A DNA stretch of 21,071 nt from Cytidiella melzeri (GCA_022592445.1 JABYQR010000546.1:1-21071); one strand, 5' to 3'; counted from the stretch's first letter, positions 11,175 to 20,508 are shown. Program-made: numbers and translations. Notes: generated by a model not told the origin, from the sequence alone.

Positions 11175-11846
11175 GGTGGTAGTGATAGCGCAAGCTGCCT
11201 GAACCAGCGTTTATTACTCGTGAACCTGCGGAAACAAATCCATTGCAAAGCCAACAGCGATGTCACACTTTCCTACAGTCCACGCACCACGCACCAAAGC
11301 TTCGATGTATTACTCATGCTACAGTCCGCTTCGACATGTGCAAAGCCTATCTACACGATGAGTAAGCCGAGGTTGAGCTAGCAATACACCATCCAGAGCG
11401 TCCACTTACCCAACAAGACAAGTCGAGCGATGTTTCTACCTGCGGATCACCCAGTATGCTCCGGGAAAAGGGAAGCGACGTGCGTTGGATGTCTTGATCA
11501 TGGCGAGCATCGTGCGGATAGACCAGAAGTCAAAGTCAGAATGCGAAGAGCGGCGAACGCGGTGGCGGCGAGCCAATCTGACCCAGAGATCTGGGCTCGC
11601 GTACCTGTCCACCCCTGGCCATCATTTCCGAGTCATTGGTAAACAGCCCTGGGCTGCTCCGCGGGCCGCCTACGGCGGCCCACCCCTTGCCAAGACGTAA
11701 TTTTCGGATGAACGGCCGGGCCCAATTTGAACTGTGTACACAAGCGCTCAACCAACGAAGCGCGCAATCTACAAGCACTGGATCTACCGGACTCGTACTA
11801 GAGATCGCAATACTGAAAGTGCCCACTCTCTTACATTCCAACCACC
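11175..11846. promoter_or_regulatory. Divergent intergenic/promoter region
   Basis: Between the minus-strand orphan gene and the plus-strand protease-like gene. Open frames on both strands here are short and unconvincing. The region should hold both promoters, but no clear TATA box is visible. It contains a GC-rich hairpin at 11663-11681. A cryptic 5' exon of the protease-like gene could start at ATG 11708 (see that gene). Confidence 0.45.
11663..11681. repeat. GC-rich 8-bp perfect hairpin
   Basis: GGGCCGCC (11663-11670), loop TAC, then GGCGGCCC (11674-11681). It sits in the divergent promoter region, about 170 bp upstream of the proposed ATG at 11847. Confidence 0.75.
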
Positions 11847-13941
11847 ATGTTTTGGTGGTCTGATAAAAACCGCGAGTCTCCATTCTTTCCATTTCTACTG
11901 CTCAATACTGACCTTCTTGGTCTCTATTCAGCACGAGATTGTCCGGCTGCAGCCGTCCAGACTGAAGCACTCGCGCAGGAGCATGCGGTCAATCTCAGGG
12001 GTACTTGCAGCCCAGTGGACGCCGACTCTGACGGTGAAGATGAACATCCTGTTCCAATTGCTCACCAAGTGTCCAAGTACGAGGCTGCTGCATATTATAT
12101 CGGCCTTAACATCCGTGGCCAAGTTCCAAAACTTGTCTATCGGACGTCGTCCGATGCCTTCTTCGAGCCAAATCAGCACGGCGGGCGTCGTATGGAGCTT
12201 GCACACGTCGACGAAGATCATGAGCTTGGAAAGGATGGCCTCTGGGATGTCGTTCGTGACCTGGTAGGTGGCCGTTTTGACATGCAGAGATTTCCGCGAG
12301 TTGAGAGTTACCATAAGATTGTCCTGCTCCTAGACAGTAAAGCGATCAAACACTCTTCTCTTGATTTGGTCTGTTTTACATGGGTCAACGAGAACCATTC
12401 CGTCACCGAGCCCGTCGGGTATGGGGCTAGGTACACCACACCTCCCACTGTCTGGATCGGCGTCCTTCCGAACACTCTCAGCGCCGATCTCGCCTACGAG
12501 GCGGCTCTTGAGATCCTCGAGATCCTCAAGCAGCACAACATCAGCGGTGTCGATGTTGCCTTCCGCGAGTCTGTCGTCAAGTTTTCGCGTGGACCAGCCC
12601 TCTATGGCCCCCCGGATGGAGACCATGACCCGCTATATCAGGTTGTGGACAACGTCTCCACCCCGCTCAGCTTGCCCATTTCTACTCTCGGGGCGAAGAC
12701 GCAAGGGACACTCGGGTTCTACTTCAAGGTCGGGAATGATTTGTTCGCAGTGACCGCTCGCCATGTATTATTCGATCATGACGAGGGCAATGACGAGTAT
12801 CGACATGTCGGTACGTTTGTCCTGTTTTCTTTCTTTCCGATAAAGTGCAATTTTGATCATATCCACGAAGCTGGGCTCAGGAAGGAGGTTGTCGTCATGG
12901 AGGGCCCCGCCTTTGACAACTATTGCGCTTCCATTCATGCGCATATTCGTGACCTCTACTGCACGGTTGCCAGCTGCGAGAAGCGCGCTGTGCATCACAA
13001 GAAGGCGAAGGCAGAGGCAAAAGACGGTAGCCCCGAGGCACTGGACAGTGCACAGTCGCTGAAGTCCATCGAGTGCGAGATGACGACGGCTCGTGCCAAC
13101 ATTGTCACACTCAATGGATTTTATCAGAACATTCGGGAGCATTGGCGCAACCCCGAGGATCGCATCATTGGTTATGTCCATTGGGCCCCGTCAATCAATA
13201 CCGCTGTCTCTCCCCACCGCTACATGAGGGACTTTTGCGTCATCAAGCTGGACAAGAAGAAGTTCAAGAATTACGCCGGCAACGTCGTAAGCCTTGGTGC
13301 GTATGATCCTTCACTCTAGTGTGTTATTCAGGATTGTGGACCTTACGAGGCACTTGCCGTTTTGCTTATGTTTGAGGAGACGTTGCTGATTATATTTAAC
13401 AGCCCTTGGCACCACTCTGTCTGAGTCTAACGACAAGTTCCGTTCTGGCTTGTATGATAGAGTTGAGGTCCCCTCGGAGTTCTGGTATCCCTTTGACGGT
13501 CTCCTCCACCTGCGAGGTATCTTAACCGCCGCCGACATCAACAACCCACGCAGCAAGAACATTGACCAATCGTTCGTGCCCCGCCGTGTCCTCAAACGCG
13601 GATCCGCCACCGGCACCACCTTTGGAACACTCTCAAAGTATATGTCCCACAACCGCAAGTACAATATCTCAGGCTACATTGACTCGATCGAAGCAGCAAT
13701 TCTTCCGCGTAGATACAACAAGTCGTATCCAGCACTTTTCTCCAAGGAGGGTGACTCCGGATCGCTCGTTGTCGATGCTCACCGCCGATTAGTTGCGTTG
13801 ATCACCAGTGGGACTGGCAACACCGAGTCCTCCGGCATCACCTATGCGACACCTGTGGAGTACATCTGGGCAGTCATCAAGGACGAGTATGAGGGCGCCA
13901 GCTTGGACTTGGAGGACTCGGTAAACGTCGTCGCGGTATAA
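11847..13941 (+). CDS. Trypsin-like serine protease-fold protein, paralogue A (no membrane tail)
   Basis: Exons 11847-12810, 12871-13296 and 13403-13941 give 642 residues; both introns are phase 1. The peptidase part shows TLGFYFKVGNDLFAVTARHV (H306), RDFCVIKLD (D442) and EGDSGSLVVDA (S582), i.e. a chymotrypsin/HtrA-like triad in order. Residues about 60-290 form a conserved N-terminal domain (KLVYRTSSD, LGKDGLWDVV, TPPTVWIGVLPNTLS, HNISGVDVAFRESVV) shared with paralogue B. Between His and Asp lies a long charged, probably helical insert (roughly 345-415). There is no signal peptide, so a cytoplasmic or nuclear protein is likely. The ATG has a good context (CCACCATG), but the first 28 codons are doubtful. 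A strong branch-plus-acceptor signal ends at 11931, and exon phase there matches paralogue B, so an upstream first exon (for example ATG 11708) is possible. Substrate unknown. Confidence 0.8.
12811..12870 (+). other. In-frame, stop-free intron of paralogue A
   Basis: GTACGT..GAAG intron of exactly 60 nt without stop codons, located 15 codons after the catalytic His. Retention would insert 20 residues instead of breaking the protein. The equivalent intron of paralogue B (15730-15794, 65 nt) would shift the frame. Confidence 0.7.
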
Positions 13942-14727
13942 GTCTGTTTTTCTTGCGTCTCTTATATTCACTCTCCCGTGTCAGACTACTTTCAGAGTAC
14001 TGCCATATGCCTTTGGTAACATCCTACCTACAATCCTCCGCTTGTGATAGGGATTATGACCGTACATGTGGTGGCTTCATATCAATATATTCATATTCAT
14101 AATCATATCCAACTGGACCTCATGGTGCGTAGTCTGCTGGGCGAGATTCTTTTGAGTTTGGTCTGAGTCGCGGTTGACACTTGATATCTATTGCTCAGGG
14201 TCATGGTCGCTCGTTGCTTTCGGTGGTAGCTCGGCAGGCAGTGGTGGGCTCGGTGTCTGATGGTCTCTGCGGGGTATGGATCATGTAGTATTTCTAGACT
14301 ATGGTGGTGTATATCACGGTGGTATCTTGCGGCATGGTGCCATGGCATTGTTTATCGTAGTACGGTGCGTGTGTTGCTGCCGCCGCAGGATGCAGTCCTA
14401 ATTTGATGCTTATTACCAGCTACCTCTCAGTGACTACTGTTATCTCGACCGCAGAGAAGTGACGGCGGCATCTTGGTCGAGCCAGGTACTTGAGGACCTC
14501 ACTTGGGGCGTGAATGGTTGTAAAGATATAGTTTTAATTCATCTTAGTCTGGAATCAGAGTTCGCAACTGCAACCACCACCACCACAACATCCGCAACCA
14601 CCACCACATTCACATCCACAACCATCACCGCACACTGCCACCGCCCTGTCCCGCCCGCAAGCCCCGATTGCAGCCCCAACTGCAAGTAGAACCGCACCGA
14701 CGCAACTGTAACGGCGAGCAAACGAAG
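13942..14727. other. Intergenic region between the two protease paralogues
   Basis: It begins with an AT-rich 3' UTR-like stretch (about 14070-14110) and continues with low-complexity GT/GG-rich sequence. It ends with a CCA/ACA-rich microsatellite just upstream of paralogue B. Open frames here are simple-sequence translations and are not credible genes. Confidence 0.55.
14568..14640. repeat. Imperfect CCA/ACC microsatellite
   Basis: CAACCACCACCACCACAACA-type simple sequence, interrupted, about 90 bp before the proposed ATG of paralogue B. It probably belongs to the promoter or 5' UTR. Confidence 0.7.
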
Positions 14728-17136
14728 ATGACGGTTCCAGCGGCCCTAGGTAAACAATGTGCAGCTAGTACTGGTAGGGCTCTGGCAGATGATAAATCAA
14801 ACGGTACGAATTATTCTTTTCATGAAACACCTACACACAAGTCCATGCTAAATCGTCAGATTTGTTATCGGAGCTCAAGTCCACTGGCGTGACCGCGCTA
14901 TCTCCGAAAGCACCCGCTGGTCTGAGCGTCGAAGCCAGCGGTCCTGCAGGACCTAACGTAACTTTCCGCGAAGTCTCTGAACGTGAGGCTGTTCTGTATT
15001 ACGATGGACTTGGCTCTACTCGCGCAGAAGGTCCGAAGCTGATTTATCGGACGTCGTCTGACACATTTGTCGAGCCTTTGAATGGAGGCTACAGGCGTGA
15101 AATGAGGCTGACTGGGGTTGAGAAGGAGCATAAACTTGGCGAGGATGGTCTCTGGGACACTATCTGTGATATTGTACGTGTTTCTTTTGACATGCAGACA
15201 TATTCGCAGCTGAAGGTTCTTTGCAAGTTTGTCGTTGAGGTCTTCGACATCAACTCAATCAAGTTTTCTTCCATTGACTTCGTCCGCTTCACGTGCCGGT
15301 GGGTCAACAGCAACATCGAGGTCACCGTTCCTGTCGAGGACATTGATTGCTATACCACACCTCCCACTGTCTGGATCGGTGTCCTTCCGAATACTCTCAG
15401 CTCCGAGCTCGCCTACAAGGCTGCTGTTGAGATCCTCGAGATCCTCAAGCAGCACAACATCAGCGGTGTTGATGTTGCCTTCCGTGAGTCTGTTGTAAGG
15501 TCCTTAAGTGGGCCAGGCCCAGCCCTCTTCGGTCCAGCATGTGACATCACGAAACAGTTCATCGACCATCTATCAACTCCGCTCAGCTTGCCTATCGCTG
15601 ATCTCAAGTCAATGAGTCAAGGGACCCTCGGGTTCTATTTCAGGGACAAGCACTCGGATTTGTATGCAGTCACAGCCCGCCATGTCTTATTCGAGGCCCA
15701 CGAGGGCAACAACATGTATAGATATGCCGGTATGTCTGAAAGCTCTTGTTCATATTCTTCCTGATCAAACAAAATTTGCGTTGTACCTGCACAGACGGGC
15801 ATAAGAAACATGTGATTGTGTTAGGGGACCTCGGCTTCGACGACTACCTTGCATCCATCATGGAGGCAATCAACAGTCTCAAGGGCAATGCCGGCTTGCA
15901 TGCAGGGCCGATTGAAAGGTTGGAGATGAAAATGGCAGAGGTGGCGCAGGATAGCCCCGAGGCCCAGAATATGGCACAACGTCTGGAGAGGCAACGGAAA
16001 GTGCAGGCCAACATTCTTGGCAACATGGCCCTGCTCCAAGACTTCTACCAAGAGCTCACACAGTCCTGGTCCAAACCCGAGGATAGAATTATTGGCTATG
16101 TCCACTGGGCACCTCCCATTGAAGTTGGTGTTCGCCCCCACTGCTACACTCAAGACCTGTGCATTTTGAAGTTAGACAAGAGGAAGTTCAAGAACTTTGT
16201 TGGGAATACGCTCAGCCTTGGTGTGTACACTGATCACCTCGGGGGAAATTTCTGTTCTCCCCATGACACCCGCATTTGAAGAGATGTCGCTGACCAATGC
16301 TTTTCGACAAAGGCTCTGAGATACCCAAAGACGCCTTCAAGAACCTCATGAACAACCCAGTCGATGAAGACCCAGAATTTGAATATCCCCCGAACGGCCT
16401 CCTTCCCTTACGAGGCATCCTCAGTGTAGCTAAGATCAACCGTCCTGGAGTCATGGGCAAACCTGAGTGCATGCCCCGTGTCATCAAGCGCGGATATTCT
16501 ACCCTCACCACAGTCGGCCAGGTCTGCGAGTTTTCGTCTGTTGTTCGCAAGTACAACGAATTGGGCTCCAACAACATACAATCGAGGGAGGTGTTGATAC
16601 TCCCACACAGCTCTCTCGATGAGTTCTCGTTGGGCGGCGACTCTGGCTCGCTCATCGTCGATGCACGAGGCCGTTTCGTTGGCCTTCTGACGGGTGGAGA
16701 TGACCTCAGCCGCACTACCTATGCAACTCCCATGGAGTGGCTTTGGGCCCTCATACAGGCAGAGTATGATGGCGCGAGTCTGGAATTTGATGACCTCGAG
16801 ACCTTCATGTCGCAGCCCAAGTCCTTCAATCTTCGTCTTCTCTTCCCATCTCCGCTTCTTCATAACACGTGTTCAACTGTGATATGGCTTTTAAAGATGG
16901 CAGCCCACCTTTTCTTTGGTCTTCGTCTCCTCATTCCGTCTCCCCTTCTTTACAACCCTTTTCAAATTCTGAAATGGCTCTTAGCAACGGCAATCCACCT
17001 TTTCTTCGGTCTTTGTCTCCTCTTCCTCTCTCCCCTGTTGTATATCGTTTGGCCTATTGTGAAATGGCTTGTCGCAACGGCAACCCACCTTCTACTAGCT
17101 GCACTAGCAAACTTCATAGGTAAATACTTATTGTAG
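14728..17136 (+). CDS. Trypsin-like serine protease-fold protein, paralogue B, with repeated hydrophobic C-terminal tail
   Basis: Exons 14728-14749, 14860-15729, 15795-16220 and 16313-17136 give 713 residues. A 15-nt extra exon (14789-14803) would also splice in frame and give 718. All introns are phase 1 and the two downstream ones match paralogue A in place. Triad: TARHV (H282), QDLCILKLD (D418), GGDSGSLIVDA (S550). The His-to-Asp distance, 136 residues, is identical to paralogue A although the intervening helical insert differs in sequence. The N-terminal domain is shared (KLIYRTSSD, LGEDGLWDTI, TPPTVWIGVLPNTLS). Unlike A, residues 613-702 are three tandem 30-residue hydrophobic units (LRLLFPSPLL.., LRLLIPSPLL.., LCLLFLSPLL..), followed by ALANFIGKYLL and the stop. 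The tail suggests membrane anchoring or insertion. No N-terminal signal peptide is seen. The first exon is the least certain part. Confidence 0.78.
16831..17100 (+). repeat. Three tandem 90-bp coding repeats (hydrophobic 30-residue units)
   Basis: Units 16831-16920, 16921-17010 and 17011-17100, each exactly 30 codons. Shared pattern is L-x-L-L-x-x-S-P-L-L, a variable middle, then K-(W/M)-x-x-x-A-x-H-L-(F/L). DNA similarity is clear: each unit opens CTT(C/T)GTCT(C/T)CTC, and CCACCTT recurs near each end. They encode the tail of paralogue B and are absent from paralogue A. Confidence 0.9.
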
Positions 17137-17594
17137 CCACGTTTTATTATTGCAATTCTCGTAGCTTTTCCCACTGGCATAATACTACTATGATTGTACC
17201 ATACCTATTAAAACGCCAAGAGCCAAGACTACTCTCTCTCACTCGTTGTTGGCTATCCTTTTTCTGTGCCTTTCATCATGCTGCACCCACTTCGATATGT
17301 TGATGTTTCAAGCTCAGACGTTCTACACCCTCGGTCACTGGCAGTGAGTTGTCCTAGATCAGACCCCGTAAAGCTAGGCCTGCGATGGTTTTCGAGCGGA
17401 CCCCTGGAAAACTCTACACAGAAGACCACGTTGCAAAGCACGTTCAATCCCACTGGTTCTTCCCAGTACAGCCTCATTCTCAGCTATCGATCAGCAACTG
17501 GTACGTGGTTGTTTTTCGTTATTTCTGTGTGGTTGTCTTTACTTACATCCCCTTACGTGAGGCAAAGAGATTTTGGCGCTGCCACCAGCCACAG

Positions 17595-17629
17595 GCCACA
17601 TTGCGCCAGTGTGGCAGGCGCAATGTGGC
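17595..17629. repeat. Perfect 13-bp inverted repeat, 9-nt loop
   Basis: GCCACATTGCGCC (17595-17607) and GGCGCAATGTGGC (17617-17629) are exact reverse complements around AGTGTGGCA. Confidence 0.9.
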
Positions 17630-17641
17630 AGTCCAAGCGCG

Positions 17642-17669
17642 ACAGTCACAGTCACAACACTGTAACTGT
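17642..17669. repeat. 11-bp inverted repeat, one mismatch, 6-nt loop
   Basis: ACAGTCACAGT (17642-17652) pairs with ACTGTAACTGT (17659-17669) with a single mismatch. It lies 12 bp after the 13-bp hairpin, so the two form a double stem-loop. Confidence 0.75.
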
Positions 17670-18049
17670 GTACCTCCAGTGCCCCATCAATAGCGTTCGC
17701 GTGAACCAAAGTATGGCACAAGGCCGAAGTGGTTAATAAGCGACATATACTACTATGATTGATGTTAAAACTATATAATATAATATGATATGATATGTAG
17801 TTTCCCACGCCTTATTATAAGGACGTTTTAGGTAGCAGAGTTCCCACAGTCTTGATATGGGAATTATGCAGCCGTATATGGAAACTCAAGTAGTAACCAT
17901 CACATTAGCTGAGATGTACAGATATGGGTTGTAGTAGTACTATACATATATGTACGCCTGTGTTCTAGTAGCATAGGAAATGACATGGAAAGCATGTAGT
18001 ACAACTCCAGAGGATGCCTAAAGCATACATCTGAGGACAAGTACTAGCA

Positions 18050-18144
18050 TGAGTCATTTACTCATTATGTACGCCTCTGGTACAAGTGCTGAGCCTAGTC
18101 ATACAATGAGTCATGTACTCATAGCATGAGTCATGCAAGAGTCA
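18050..18144 (+). promoter_or_regulatory. Cluster of TGAGTCA (bZIP/Gcn4-type) sites in the LTR
   Basis: Perfect TGAGTCA at 18050-18056, 18107-18113 and 18127-18133, plus AGAGTCA at 18138-18144. This heptamer is the classical Gcn4/AP-1 bZIP site. They lie 75-170 bp upstream of the LTR TATA box. Binding is inferred from the motif only. Confidence 0.5.
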
Positions 18145-18218
18145 TGCACTTAGTAATACAGTAGAATAGCTGAAGTAGACATGTATAGTAGTCACTTACA
18201 TAAGTAGATACAGACATG

Positions 18219-18225
18219 TATATAA
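18219..18225 (+). promoter_or_regulatory. LTR TATA box
   Basis: TATATAA followed about 25 bp later by AATAATAA, as expected for the U3/R part of an LTR. A small inverted repeat (GCTGC TGAA GCAGC, 18231-18244) lies between. Confidence 0.55.
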
Positions 18226-18309
18226 GCAGAGCTGCTGAAGCAGCAAGAATAATAAGACTCATCTTCGAAGCTTAACAGCCTCTACCCCTCGCACACATAT
18301 TCCACTTTG

Positions 18310-18325
18310 TTAGGTTATGAGCCCC
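18310..18325 (+). other. Primer-binding site for half initiator tRNA-Met
   Basis: TTAGGTTATGAGCCCC contains GGTTATGAGCCC, the exact complement of the initiator tRNA-Met anticodon arm core (GGGCTCATAACC in yeast). Drosophila copia and yeast Ty5 prime reverse transcription from this internal region of a cleaved initiator tRNA. This places the element in the Ty1/copia group. Confidence 0.65.
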
Positions 18326-19105
18326 GGCTTTTAGCTTAACTACATCCACACTCTCAACGACATCCATCAACCAGGATCCCCCAAGCTTTCTTATAAGTAA
18401 GTTTCTCTACTTTACTTTGTTTGGCCACATAGTAGTAGTAGAGTTGTACTGGTTGACTGCCTCAGCTTCGAATACAATATTCCCAACTGATTTTCTACAG
18501 CTAATTCCCTCACCTACTTGCCCCTTGCGTACGCACTCCCAACCCAGCTGAGTACTTAAGCCACCCTTGGTGGTTCTCGACTTTAACGAGTCGTGCATTA
18601 CGCGGAATCTGCCTAACACGCAGTGTAAAATCCGGTGGTGGAGGAACAAGCTCCCACTTGTACAAGTGGTAGATCGGCGGAGTAGTACAATAGGAGGGTA
18701 GTGTTGAGTGGCACTCTAAGCTCGTGACTTAGAGGCCTAGGACCTTCGTATTGGCGCACGTCAGTCAGTCCTGGAATTAGAAATCGCCGCTTTTTGTAGC
18801 TGTAGAATTTCTTGAGGCATGTCGTGCACTTTTACTTTTGGTATCACGGAGATTGTGGACTCTCCTATACTTCGTGGTGTTTCTTACATGCACCATTATG
18901 TTTTTGTCGTATCATACCGACTGGTAGAAGTCAAAGTTGCAAGTGGTCATACTCGTCTTGAATCACTTGTGGAAAACTTTTACTCACATTCGACTTTTCC
19001 ATTAGCAATCCCCAGGACTTTCTCAAGGAAAGTGTTGTGGATTGAATACGACGACATAAATCTTATACTTTCGATTCTTTCTTCCAGACCATTATATTTT
19101 TGAAG
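18326..19105. other. Non-coding stretch between retroelement fragment and next gene
   Basis: No gag/pol-like frame is seen after the primer-binding site. An open frame at 18819-19103 is short, without recognisable domain, and abuts the next ATG, so it more likely lies over promoter/5' UTR. ATTATATTTTT is present 15 bp before the ATG at 19106. Confidence 0.45.
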
Positions 19106-20508
19106 ATGCCGAACAACTCTCACCGCACTTCCCGTCGCGTCAATGCCCGCTTCGCTCCCCATTCTCCCAATGATCCCTACCGCGTTCATGATTACACTCG
19201 GTTTGACCGTATGGGTCACCCCATCGTTATGGAGATAAGGAGTTCACCAACTCCCATCTCTATCTGTATGAGTCAAACCGACGCTCAGGATGCTAGGATC
19301 AATGTCAACTACGTTGACAGGGACGGAGTTCGGCGCATGGAATCGATGGAATATAGTCTTCTCGGTCGTCACGGCTGGGACAGATTCAGGCAGAGTGATA
19401 GGCAAAGGCACCTCCGGGAGGTTAATCGTATCATCGATGAAGCCAATCGAGAGGCGGAATTGGACTTGTACAGACGAAGGCCTCGTAACGTCAGCGCGGA
19501 AATCAGGGCGCATCAAACCCAAACTTCTTCCAGGGTTAATGCTGCACCTCCTCGCCGATCTGCATCGCCGTCGCACCCTCATCCTCATCGTCATCCTACT
19601 CCAATGCCACCGCCTTTTGTGAGTGCAGGATTATCGCTTTGGGACATGGTTGCCCAAGCATTAAATAATTTTGCATCTCCACAGACTTCTTCTACAATGG
19701 TCAATCCGCCTACACCGGTCATTCCGGATATTGTTGATGGTATGAATGGTTTAAATATCAGTTCACCAGTTTCTCATGATTCTTCAGAACCAGTAGTCCA
19801 GGCCGCTTCAGCTGCCGAGCCTACACCGGTTCCGTCCTCCACTACTCAGGAGGAGGGACAGGTTGAAGATTCATGGCCAACGGTATTCGCTCCCCAACCA
19901 GTCATTCCCACCTTTTCATTCGACAACTGGGTCCACGTTGATCGTACAGACACTAGGCCGGCTTCGCCTGTCTACGCGTGTGGTATGGTTTACGGCGTGG
20001 ATGGACCAAAGGGGGAGGTTTTCAGGCCGGAGCAAGTTTGTTCCATCCTCGCCATGCAACACGTTAACCATCCCAACTATACGCCCAATGAGCTGGTCTT
20101 ACGCTCTAAGGGACTTGTTGATACAATGGTTGTTAGCATGGGCAACAAATGCGAGCACTATCGTGAGATGGTTGAGGAGTTGGAGGAATTTGCAAAGTCC
20201 CGGAGATCACAGCCTGTGCCCGGATCTACCTCAAGCTCAAGAGGGGACAGTGGCCGGACTGTGATAACATCTGGAACACATACTTCATCTCAGTTGCGGA
20301 CTTTCACACAGCGATGGAGGTCTTCAATGGTCGTGATCATCTTAGCGATCACCAGCTGGTCTGGCTGACACAGAGACGTATGGAGAAGAAAGAGGATTGG
20401 ATGAGCATCTTTCATAGGGAGGAAGAGTTTAAAGGCAAAATGAAGGAGGTAAAGATCGAGCCCGCTGAGCTCGAGCCTTCTTTAGAGCCTGGATCGTCTT
20501 CTCTTTGA
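19106..20508 (+). pseudogene. Unrecognised intronless protein gene, split by a one-base frameshift
   Basis: The frame from ATG 19106 is open to 20368. From about 20176 a second frame, shifted by one base, is open to TGA 20508 and reads as better coding sequence (ARIYLKLKRGQWPDCDNIWN, VADFHTAMEVFNGRDHLSDH, then an acidic Lys/Glu tail). A missing A in the short A-run at 20194-20196 would join them into about 467 residues. The N-terminus is basic (SHRTSRRVNARF), then come strand-like segments (INVNYVDRDGVRRMESMEYS), a charged helix, a Pro/Ser/His-rich linker and a conserved-looking block (YACGMVYGVDGPKGEVFRPE). I do not recognise the family; no enzyme motif or zinc finger is visible. A 35-nt intron (GTGAGA..AAG) would also restore the frame but is shorter than any other intron here. 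It may belong to a mobile element, given the nearby LTR. Confidence 0.5.

Larger units (their letters stand above)
17137..17939. other. Intergenic region with hairpins, no confident gene
   Basis: An open frame at 17278-17736 exists on the plus strand, but it has no recognisable domain and is partly built from inverted repeats. The distal part (17760-17815) is AT-rich with ATAATATGATATG-like simple sequence. A 15-bp word (ATACTACTATGATTG) occurs twice, at 17182-17196 and 17747-17761, flanking the hairpin block. Confidence 0.5.
17940..18309 (+). mobile_element. LTR (or LTR fragment) of a Ty1/copia-like retrotransposon
   Basis: Contains, in LTR order, repeated TGAGTCA/ACTCAT words (U3-like), a TATATAA box at 18219-18225, AATAATAA near 18249 and a pyrimidine-rich end, followed directly by a primer-binding site at 18310-18325. 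The 5' boundary is a guess (a TGTACGCCT word occurs at 17951 and again at 18068). No second LTR is visible in the window, and no gag or pol frame follows the primer site, so this appears to be a truncated element. Confidence 0.6.

Noticed and set aside
11536..11892. Minus-strand 118-codon frame in the divergent promoter
   Set aside because: It overlaps the start of the plus-strand protease gene and has no recognisable motif; its GC-rich hairpin accounts for part of the open frame.
14459..14721. Thr/His-rich or Val-rich frames at the CCA repeat
   Set aside because: They are translations of a microsatellite, and no conserved protein sequence is present.
17278..17736. Plus-strand frame of about 150 codons after paralogue B
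   Set aside because: It runs through two inverted repeats, lacks a domain, and its hydrophobic stretch is short. Not supported as a gene.
18310..18325. Part of a tRNA gene
   Set aside because: Only the anticodon-arm complement is present. No acceptor, D or T arms flank it, and the position after an LTR-like end fits a primer-binding site better.
18819..19103. Separate 94-codon gene before the frameshifted gene
   Set aside because: It ends three bases before the next ATG, shows no domain and lies where the promoter or leader should be.
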